Assembly: GCA_021805405.1 (NCBI GenBank)
Contig: JAJZFK010000368.1
Span: 1-5,618 of the forward strand
Direction: 5' to 3'
Length of the DNA: 5,618 nt
DNA from: a bacterium
Lineage (GTDB): Bacteria > Armatimonadota > Chthonomonadetes > Chthonomonadales > Chthonomonadaceae
Below, one piece after another: positions 1-5,618 of this stretch. Made by a program: the position numbers and the translations under genes. Positions within the stretch are counted from its first letter, which is position 1. The number at the start of each line of letters is the position of its first letter. Below the pieces are notes generated by a model. That model ran no database searches, had not been told where the DNA came from, and worked only from the letters and a program-made list of their open reading frames with translations.

Positions 1-32
1 CATTACAAACAGTACGCGTACTAGCAGTGCAG

Positions 33-890
33 TTACGCAACGCGATTTCCGTGGCCAAGGCGTACATTACCGCACGGTTGAAGTTTTCTGTAATCGCGCG
101 GGCTCATACCTGTATGCAGCTTGAACCGCTGCGAAAAGTAGACTGGATCCATACCAACTGATTCAGCTACCTGGCCAATAGGTAGGTGCGTCCGCACCAA
201 AAGCTGCTTCGCCTTCTCTACACGTTGTAGATCCATGTACTGCAGCGGCGGGATTCCAACTTCATCGCGGAATAGGTGTGCCAGGCGCGACGGTGATAGG
301 CATGCGTATTGTGCCAGCGTGTCCACGGAAAGGTCGTCTTCCAGGTGGTGGTGAATGTACTGAATTACATCCAGTATCCGGGTGTCCCTATGTTGCTTTC
401 GCTGGAGGACAAGACTGTGACATCGAAGAAGCAACTCCTCTAAACCGTTCATCGCCAGCTCACAACCGTGAGGAGCCGCACTCGCGGCCCATGCATACAT
501 CCTGTTAAAGCAGGCGACAAATTCATCCCAACCATCTACTGCAACATCCACATACATTATCCCGTTGGTATGTCTTGGCCACTCCAGCCACTCAAACCAG
601 TGTGGACGAGGATGAAAATGGACCCAAAGTAGCTCCCAGTTACCACTTGACGGTTCGGTACGGTAATTATGAGCCTGCCCTGGTGGAAGTAGTACCATCC
701 GGCCAGTCATCGCGTACAGCAACGAATCGGACTGGACGCCAAATTGCCCCGTTCCAGCCGCAGTGCCAATAAGGAGCCAGTCATCTGTACCATCAGGCCT
801 GGATGAGTAGTAGGCAGCATCCTGAAAATAATGGCCGGCAAGCAGATGGAGGTATGCTGGCAGATCGATTGCGATGCGATCTCTAATCAT
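33..890 (-). CDS. AraC-family transcriptional regulator, arabinose-regulator-like
   Basis: This is a 285-residue cytoplasmic DNA-binding regulator of sugar genes. Residues about 10-105 form the AraC-type cupin sugar-sensing domain, with the turn LLPPGQAHNY (67-76) and the segment WVHFHPRPHWFEWLEWP (89-105). That segment closely matches WVYFRPRAYWHEWLNWP of E. coli AraC (from memory). Residues about 170-268 carry the two-helix-turn-helix domain: the first HTH is near 187-208 (CLSPSRLAHLFRDEVG, 197-212) and the second near 236-260, ending in the family signature GMSPRDYR. Length is typical (E. coli AraC is 292 residues). By alignment, the E. coli arabinose contacts Arg38, Tyr82 and Trp95 are kept as Arg31, Tyr76 and Trp89. 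His93 is Leu87 and Thr24 appears changed, so the ligand may be a related sugar rather than L-arabinose. The ATG start has only a weak AGAG about 11 bases upstream. The gene is divergent from the transport operon and probably controls both. Family assignment is firm; ligand is unknown. Confidence 0.95.
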   Translation of the reverse strand: MIRDRIAIDLPAYLHLLAGHYFQDAAYYSSRPDGTDDWLLIGTAAGTGQFGVQSDSLLYAMTGRMVLLPPGQAHNYRTEPSSGNWELLWVHFHPRPHWFEWLEWPRHTNGIMYVDVAVDGWDEFVACFNRMYAWAASAAPHGCELAMNGLEELLLRCHSLVLQRKQHRDTRILDVIQYIHHHLEDDLSVDTLAQYACLSPSRLAHLFRDEVGIPPLQYMDLQRVEKAKQLLVRTHLPIGQVAESVGMDPVYFSQRFKLHTGMSPRDYRKLQPCGNVRLGHGNRVA

Positions 891-912
891 AATTTCGAGT
901 TCTCTATCACTT

Positions 913-950
913 TAGCAGTTTCTAATAAGTTAATAGCAGATTATCGCACT
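913..950 (+). promoter_or_regulatory. Paired AraC-type operator half-sites (direct repeat, 21-bp phasing)
   Basis: Two 17-base half-sites lie head to tail at 913-929 and 934-950. Both begin with TAGCAG, agree at 10 of 17 positions, and are separated by 4 bases, so their starts are exactly 21 bp apart (two helical turns). E. coli araI1 and araI2 also begin with TAGC, are 17 bases long and are 4 bases apart (established knowledge). The downstream half-site abuts the putative -35 of the rightward operon and covers the best leftward -10. That placement fits activation of the operon together with autorepression of the regulator gene. Binding is inferred, not shown. Confidence 0.6.
940..945 (-). 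promoter_or_regulatory. Candidate -10 box of the regulator gene
   Basis: Read on the minus strand this is GATAAT, five of six matches to TATAAT, about 50 bases upstream of the regulator ATG. No convincing -35 lies 16-18 bases further upstream. The box sits inside the second AraC-type half-site, so bound regulator would be expected to block it, giving negative autoregulation as for E. coli araC. This is a weak single-element call. Confidence 0.25.
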
Positions 951-978
951 GCATTTTACGGCCCAGTTCTAGTAAAAT
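949..978 (+). promoter_or_regulatory. Candidate activator-dependent promoter for the rightward operon
   Basis: A good -10 hexamer, TAAAAT, lies at 973-978. The -35 region 17-18 bases upstream (CTGCAT at 949-954 or TGCATT at 950-955) matches TTGACA at only two positions. A weak -35 next to an AraC half-site is the expected design of a promoter that needs the activator, as at E. coli pBAD. Transcription would start near 985 and leave a leader of roughly 70 bases before the ATG at 1057. This assumes a sigma70-like consensus, which is not safe if the host is a Bacteroidetes. Confidence 0.4.
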
Positions 979-1045
979 TCTACCTTAAGACTGCACGGCA
1001 GACGTGAAGGTAATCTGTTGATACTGGGTACTGCCAAACCGGTTT

Positions 1046-1050
1046 GGAGG
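1046..1050 (+). promoter_or_regulatory. Ribosome binding site that fixes the DUF5107 start
   Basis: A GGAGG Shine-Dalgarno sequence ends six bases before the ATG at 1057, which is near-ideal spacing. It favours ATG 1057 over the in-frame TTG at 1018. That TTG has a poorer GAAGG (1006-1010) seven bases upstream and would add 13 residues without any recognisable motif. Confidence 0.85.
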
Positions 1051-1056
1051 TTAACT

Positions 1057-4000
1057 ATGACTGCAAAACGATTTCGGTCGCCGGTTTCGGGTGCAAAACC
1101 TGCTGTACAGGTATCAAGGGAGCCTGTGGAACTTGAAACGTACATGCCGCACTCACCAGAGAAGCATCCAGCATTTCTTGAAAATCGGGTTTACCAAGGC
1201 AGCAGCGGTGCAGTTTATCCCCTGCCTGTTACAAGCAGGATAGCAGAATTCTCAAGTTTACGAAAATGGGATGGTATATGGCTGGAGAACAAGTACCTTC
1301 GCGTTTTAATTCTTCCTGAAATTGGGGGTCGCATCCACGTTATAGAGGATCTGACCAACGGATACGACGTTGTATATCGGCAGACTGTGATAAAGCCCGC
1401 TCTCGTTGGTCTTGCAGGACCATGGATATCCGGTGGAATTGAATTCAACTGGCCGCAACACCATCGTCCCGCTACGTTTATGCCTACAGATACGGAAATA
1501 GAGCATCACGACGACGGCTCAATTACCGTGTGGTGCAGCGACCATGATCCGATTTCCCGCATGAAAGGGATGCATGGCGTCTGTCTACACCCGGATAATG
1601 CTACCGTACATTTAAGAGTGCGTTTGCGTAATCGTACAGCCTTTGTACAGTCATTTCTATGGTGGGCTAACGCTGCCACTCGTGTTCACGAAGGCTACCA
1701 GTCGTTTTTTCCGCCCGATGTCAACGTGGTGGCAGACCATGCCAGACGCGCCACTAGCACATTCCCGCTCTGTACCGGTCGTTACTATGGCGTGGATTAT
1801 AGGGACCGCGCAATGAATGGAGTTCCACCAGAAGAGTGCCCGGCTAACTTCGTTCCATCTGCATGTTGCGATAACACTGACAACACCCAACTGAACTATG
1901 CACCTAATGATCTGTCGTGGTATGCAAACATTCCGGTACCAACGTCCTATATGTGCGCGGGTTCACGTTATGGCTTCTTTGGCGGGTACGACCACAAGCG
2001 GGGGGCGGGCCTTGTGCACTACGCCGATCCGTCCATTTCGCCCGGAAAAAAGCAGTGGACATGGGGAAATCATGAATTTGGTTACGCCTGGGATCGTAAT
2101 CTTACAGATACTGATGGCCCATACATTGAATTGATGGCCGGAGTATTTACAGATAACCAACCAGATTTTTCCTGGTTAATGCCGGGTGAAACGCGCAGTT
2201 GGGATCAGTACTGGTACCCCATACAACTAATCGGCCCTGCCACATTTGCAACCCAACACGGTGCTCTCAATCTTAAATGCGTTGGCAACAAACTAACTGT
2301 GGGAATTTGTGTGGCTGCCGAACAGGCAGAAGGCACTCTAACAATAACCGTAGAAAATTCTACTATCTGGACCACAACCGCAGACATGCTCCCCGGTACA
2401 CCATTGATCAAGACTATTGTTAGCGAAAGTGAAATAGATGTAACGACGATTCGAGTGATACTTCGTTCATGCTCAGGAGACACGCTGCTAGATTACAGCC
2501 CAGCAGATGTTGTTCCCATTGCTGACGTTCAACCCGCGACGGAGCCGCTTCCGCCTGAACAGGTGAACAGCAGTGACGAGTTATATCTTACAGGGTTGCA
2601 CCTCCTGCAGTACCGGCACGCAACGCGCAGCCCTGCAGCATACTGGCAGGAGGCCATTCGCCGCGATCCGGATGATGCACGAAGCTGCACAGCGATGGCA
2701 CAATGGCAACTGCGGCGGGGAATGCTGGAGGAAGCCGAAGCGCATTTACGTAGAGCGATCAAACGGCTGACACTGTTAAATGCAAACCCACTGGATGGCG
2801 AACCGTACTACCTCCTTGGTCTGTGTCTCCGCTATCGGGCAGACAGTCTCGCACCAAATGATGGCGCTGCCTCCCAACTCCTAACCGAGTCGTTAGAGGC
2901 ATTTGGAAAGGCGGCATGGAATAGCCCATGGTCTTCTCCATCGCACTTTGCCATCGCCCAGCTGATGTGCAGAAACCGCCAGTGGCATGCAGCCGCCGAC
3001 CATCTGCGCCAGGCTCTCGCTCACGATGTGGACAACACGAGTGCAATAAGTTTACTGACTCTCGTTTTGCGCCGATTGAACCGGGCAAACAAAGCAAAAT
3101 CACTGATCGATCGCGTTCGGTCGTTTGACCTGGTCGACAGGATGACATGGTTCCTGAACAATGGCGTCGTGCATTCTAACATTGCAGTTCGGCTAGATAT
3201 CGCAATCGAACTTGCAGATGCGGGAATGTATGACTGGTCTGTTATTGCATTAGAAAACTGCCAACAGGAATTTGACCGTGAGATGGAGCGAGACCTTCCT
3301 ACACAGACACTTGGAACGGAACCCATGCTCTACTACACCCTCGCATGGCTTCATGATCGCCAGGGTGATGAGCAAAATGCAGCAACCTGCAGGCAGCGGG
3401 CCCGCACGTGCAATTCGGACTGCTGTTTCCCGTCGCGAATTTCCGACCAGGCTATCCTTACGTCTGCGATTACCGCGGACCCGAGTGACAGCCTTGCACA
3501 CTGGCTCATAGGTTGCCTGCTCTACAACTGGCGAAGGCATAACGAGGCAGTCCATCACTGGCAGCGCGCAATCGAACTTGGCGATGCAGATGCAAGAGTA
3601 TGGCGATGTCTGGGAATGGCCCATTTGAATGTCCATCATGACCCACAGCAGGCCGATTATGCCTACGAGCAGGCAGCCTTGGCGGCGCCCAATGATGCAC
3701 GAATCTGTTATGAGAGAGACCAGCTATGGAAGCGGATTGGCCGATCACCATTGGCGCGACTAAAGTACCTGGAGGATAACATTGAGCTGGTAAGTGAACG
3801 TGATGACCTAACTGTTGAGTACTGCTCACTGTTAACACACTCTGGCAACCCTAACAGGGCTATTCACCTGTTACGAGAACGCCGATTTCAGCCGTGGGAG
3901 GGTGGTGAAGGCATGGTACTTGGTCAGTGGGTACGGGCAAATCTTGCTCTGGGCCGCTCCTTCCTTGCGGATAACGACCCAGTGCGTGCCGAAACCGTCC

Positions 4001-4533
4001 TGCACGACGCACTGCAGCCCCCGAACAACCTGAGTGAGGCTCGTCACCTCCTGACAAACGCCTCCGACGCATGGTACTGGTACGGCATCGCACTCCAGCA
4101 ACTGGGCAGACAAGATGAAGCGTTCGCAATGTTCAACAAAACGGCCAGCTTCCGCGGCGATTTCCAGGAGATGAGCGTTCAAGCGTTCTCCGAGATGACA
4201 TACTACTCCGCACTGGCGCTCCGCAAACTAGACAAACTACTCGAAGCAGATGTTCTACTCAATGAGCTATACGATTATGGCCGGTCACTGGCGAGCACTC
4301 CTGCTGCAATCGATTACTTTGCGACTTCCCTGCCAACCATGCTGCTCTTTAATGCCGATATTCAGGCAGCGCAAGTTATACGCGGGCAGTTTCTGCAGGC
4401 ACAGGCTCTCTACGGTCTCGAACGATTCAATGAGGCGACGTCCCTACTTCAAACCATAACAGAGGCTGATCCTGCACACGCTGGTACCCACGACCTGTTG
4501 GCAGAACTTTCGGACAGTAAGGATGTGAGCTGA
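1057..4533 (+). CDS. DUF5107 domain protein with C-terminal TPR solenoid
   Basis: This is a 1158-residue protein with no signal peptide or membrane helix, so it is probably cytoplasmic. Residues about 45-390 form the DUF5107 region. It opens with YQGSSGAVYPLPV (46-58) and a mutarotase-like strand pattern, LENKYLRVLILPEIGGRI (76-93). It also has GPWISGGIEFNWPQHHRP (121-138), WWANAATRVHEG (202-213) and WTWGNHEFGYAWDRN (334-348), followed by PYIELMAGVFTDNQPDFSWL (355-374). A beta-rich linker (about 400-490) joins it to a helical solenoid from about 505 to the C terminus. Clear TPR-like units lie at about 508-540, 541-572, 626-658, 812-842, 845-879, 1004-1032 and 1108-1140, with weaker ones between. 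The size and the DUF5107-then-TPR order match a widespread bacterial family. The fold suggests sugar binding or a mutarotase/lyase-like reaction, and the TPRs suggest a protein partner; neither is demonstrated. It is the first gene of an operon with a sugar transporter, whose start codon overlaps its stop codon. Confidence 0.93.
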   Translation: MTAKRFRSPVSGAKPAVQVSREPVELETYMPHSPEKHPAFLENRVYQGSSGAVYPLPVTSRIAEFSSLRKWDGIWLENKYLRVLILPEIGGRIHVIEDLTNGYDVVYRQTVIKPALVGLAGPWISGGIEFNWPQHHRPATFMPTDTEIEHHDDGSITVWCSDHDPISRMKGMHGVCLHPDNATVHLRVRLRNRTAFVQSFLWWANAATRVHEGYQSFFPPDVNVVADHARRATSTFPLCTGRYYGVDYRDRAMNGVPPEECPANFVPSACCDNTDNTQLNYAPNDLSWYANIPVPTSYMCAGSRYGFFGGYDHKRGAGLVHYADPSISPGKKQWTWGNHEFGYAWDRNLTDTDGPYIELMAGVFTDNQPDFSWLMPGETRSWDQYWYPIQLIGPATFATQHGALNLKCVGNKLTVGICVAAEQAEGTLTITVENSTIWTTTADMLPGTPLIKTIVSESEIDVTTIRVILRSCSGDTLLDYSPADVVPIADVQPATEPLPPEQVNSSDELYLTGLHLLQYRHATRSPAAYWQEAIRRDPDDARSCTAMAQWQLRRGMLEEAEAHLRRAIKRLTLLNANPLDGEPYYLLGLCLRYRADSLAPNDGAASQLLTESLEAFGKAAWNSPWSSPSHFAIAQLMCRNRQWHAAADHLRQALAHDVDNTSAISLLTLVLRRLNRANKAKSLIDRVRSFDLVDRMTWFLNNGVVHSNIAVRLDIAIELADAGMYDWSVIALENCQQEFDREMERDLPTQTLGTEPMLYYTLAWLHDRQGDEQNAATCRQRARTCNSDCCFPSRISDQAILTSAITADPSDSLAHWLIGCLLYNWRRHNEAVHHWQRAIELGDADARVWRCLGMAHLNVHHDPQQADYAYEQAALAAPNDARICYERDQLWKRIGRSPLARLKYLEDNIELVSERDDLTVEYCSLLTHSGNPNRAIHLLRERRFQPWEGGEGMVLGQWVRANLALGRSFLADNDPVRAETVLHDALQPPNNLSEARHLLTNASDAWYWYGIALQQLGRQDEAFAMFNKTASFRGDFQEMSVQAFSEMTYYSALALRKLDKLLEADVLLNELYDYGRSLASTPAAIDYFATSLPTMLLFNADIQAAQVIRGQFLQAQALYGLERFNEATSLLQTITEADPAHAGTHDLLAELSDSKDVS
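4519..4523 (+). promoter_or_regulatory. Ribosome binding site of the sugar porter, inside the upstream gene
   Basis: AAGGA lies nine bases before the ATG at 4533, within the last codons of the DUF5107 gene. With the TGATG stop/start overlap (4531-4535), it supports the chosen start and suggests that terminating ribosomes re-initiate on the transporter. Confidence 0.75.
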
Positions 4534-5618
4534 TGAACCCGAACGGTACCCGCGGATCTACAAACACTGTGCCGCCCACTAACCGGTATATCTGGCTTAT
4601 CTCGAGCGTTGCTGCGCTTGGGGGGCTACTCTTTGGTTATGACTGGGTAGTAATTGGCGGTGCGCGTGTGTTCTTTGAAGCCTATTTTCACATTGTGTCA
4701 CCTGCAATGTCTGGATGGGTAAACAGCTGCGCACTCATCGGCTGCCTGTTCGGGGCGATGGTTTCTGGTGGGCTTAGTGAACGGTATGGTCGTAAACCAA
4801 TTCTCACTGCTTCGGCGGTTACATTCGTTATAACATCCTTGGGAAACGGTTTGGCCGCTAACATCAATCTGTTTATATTCTGGCGGATCCTGGGTGGTGT
4901 AGCTATTGGCCTTGCATCTGCGCTCTCCCCGCTCTACATTTCAGAATCAGCACCTGCAAACTTACGTGGCCGCCTGGTCTCCATCAATCAGCTCACTATC
5001 GTTGTGGGCATTCTCATGGCCCAGATTATAAACTGGTATATTGTGCGGAACCTTCCGGCCCACGCTTCTGCTGCCTATATCGCCAGCTCATGGTTTGGTA
5101 CGACGAGCTGGCGCTGGATGTTTTGCCTCACGGCCCTCCCAGCTGCGTGCTTCTTCGCCGGGATGTTTGCAGTACCCGAAAGCCCGCGGTGGCTCATAAA
5201 AAAGGGACGTAATGATTATGCTAAGGCTGTGCTTTCACGCATTGGTGGTGCCACCTATGCACAAGCCGAGATTGATGACGTAACTAGCTCGCTTACCCAC
5301 GAGACCGGCAGCACTGTTGCCTTTACTCAACTAACCTCAAACCGGCTGCGAAGGGTAATGGTACTTGGAATAGTGCTGGCAGTATTTCAACAGTGGTGCG
5401 GTATCAATGTTATCTTCAACTATGCCAACAGCATATTCAAGAGTGCGGGCTACGACATTTCGGATACTCTCAAAAACATTGTCATGACCGGCTCGATGAA
5501 CCTCGTGTTTACTCTTGCCGCCATGAGATTTGTGGATATTAGCAGGCGGCGCCTGATGCTTATGGGCTCTAGTGGACTCGCAATAATCTACACGGGCCTT
5601 GGGCTAGGTTTCTTGGCA
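4533..5618 (+). CDS. Sugar-porter family MFS transporter (3' end beyond window)
   Basis: This is an inner-membrane major facilitator of the sugar porter family (XylE/GLUT type), probably a sugar:proton symporter. The 362 residues seen cover about nine of twelve helices; roughly 100 residues are missing at the window edge. Helix 1 carries GGLLFGYDWVVIGGA (30-44), with Asp37 matching the XylE proton-coupling Asp27. The helix 2-3 loop has SERYGRKP (82-89). XylE sugar-site residues are kept by alignment: Gln153 (Q168), Gln286 and Gln287 (Q288, Q289), Asn292 (N294) and Asn323 (N325). Arg118 matches Arg133, and PESPRWL is at 215-221. These support a real hexose or pentose transporter. The helix 5-6 loop ending TSWRWMF (191-197) and the helix 1 signature place it in the Bacteroidetes/Planctomycetes-type clade rather than with XylE itself. 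The helix 8-9 loop reads VDISRRRLM (334-342) and lacks the usual glycine and one residue. The start overlaps the upstream stop codon. Confidence 0.95.
   Translation, partial: MNPNGTRGSTNTVPPTNRYIWLISSVAALGGLLFGYDWVVIGGARVFFEAYFHIVSPAMSGWVNSCALIGCLFGAMVSGGLSERYGRKPILTASAVTFVITSLGNGLAANINLFIFWRILGGVAIGLASALSPLYISESAPANLRGRLVSINQLTIVVGILMAQIINWYIVRNLPAHASAAYIASSWFGTTSWRWMFCLTALPAACFFAGMFAVPESPRWLIKKGRNDYAKAVLSRIGGATYAQAEIDDVTSSLTHETGSTVAFTQLTSNRLRRVMVLGIVLAVFQQWCGINVIFNYANSIFKSAGYDISDTLKNIVMTGSMNLVFTLAAMRFVDISRRRLMLMGSSGLAIIYTGLGLGFLA

Noticed and set aside
11..22. Perfect 12-bp palindrome AGTACGCGTACT just beyond the regulator stop codon, possible terminator or operator.
   Set aside because: About one 12-bp palindrome is expected by chance in a window of this size. 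It cannot form a stable hairpin with a proper loop, and no T-run follows on the minus strand.
22..38. A further TAGCAG at the regulator stop codon, possible distant looping half-site like E. coli araO2.
   Set aside because: TAGCAG also occurs at 1241-1246 and 5540-5545 inside coding sequence, so isolated copies are at chance level. Only the 21-bp phased pair at 913-950 stands out.
278..772. Plus-strand open frames opposite the AraC-family gene.
   Set aside because: They are short, have no convincing Shine-Dalgarno or domain, and are fully overlapped by a well-supported regulator on the other strand.
2759..3148. Antisense open frame of 129 codons, and a similar one at 3250-3639.
   Set aside because: Both lie wholly opposite the continuous DUF5107/TPR gene, show no recognisable domain, have arginine- and cysteine-rich low-plausibility composition, and are explained as shadows of the coding strand.
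2672..3703. A 12-base direct repeat, ATGATGCACGAA, at 2672-2683 and 3692-3703.
   Set aside because: Both copies encode the same stretch (DDAR / NDAR) at the boundary of TPR units, so the repeat follows from the protein repeat and is too short to suggest recent duplication.
1..5618. Search by eye for insertion sequences, CRISPR repeats, tRNA or rRNA genes, riboswitches and intrinsic terminators.
   Set aside because: Nothing convincing was found. The 166-bp intergenic region has no strong GC-rich hairpin followed by a T-run, and both remaining edges are coding or too short to judge.

Overview
The window holds a compact sugar-responsive locus: a leftward AraC-family regulator gene, a 166-bp divergent control region, and a rightward two-gene operon. 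The operon encodes a 1158-residue DUF5107/TPR protein and then a sugar-porter-type MFS transporter that runs off the right edge. All three genes look intact within the window. No RNA gene, mobile element, CRISPR array or long repeat was seen.

Layout. Bases 1-32 are a short tail beyond the regulator stop codon and hold nothing I can support. Bases 33-890 (minus strand) encode the regulator. It resembles the E. coli arabinose regulator AraC along its whole length, not only in the HTH domain. Bases 891-1056 hold a pair of directly repeated TAGCAG half-sites exactly 21 bp apart, the same half-site motif start and phasing as E. coli araI1-I2. They abut a weak -35 and a good -10 aimed at the operon. 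Bases 1057-4533 encode the DUF5107/TPR protein. Its stop codon overlaps the transporter start codon (TGATG), so the two are almost certainly co-transcribed and probably translationally coupled. Bases 4533-5618 encode the first 362 residues of the transporter.

How the genes probably work together (inference). The regulator senses a sugar, binds the paired half-sites, represses its own promoter and activates the operon. The porter imports a sugar by proton symport or facilitated diffusion. The DUF5107/TPR protein has a mutarotase-like N-terminal half and a long TPR solenoid, and would act in the cytoplasm on the same sugar, a derived glycoside, or a partner protein. The biochemical role of this DUF5107/TPR architecture is not established to my knowledge, and it is the most interesting part of the locus.

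Organism. Base composition looks balanced (near 50% GC by eye), with ordinary bacterial Shine-Dalgarno sites. The transporter belongs to a sugar-porter clade (FGYDWVVIGGA signature in helix 1) that I associate with Bacteroidetes, Planctomycetes, Verrucomicrobia and Lentisphaerae. The regulator is reminiscent of gammaproteobacterial AraC. I cannot assign a phylum with confidence.
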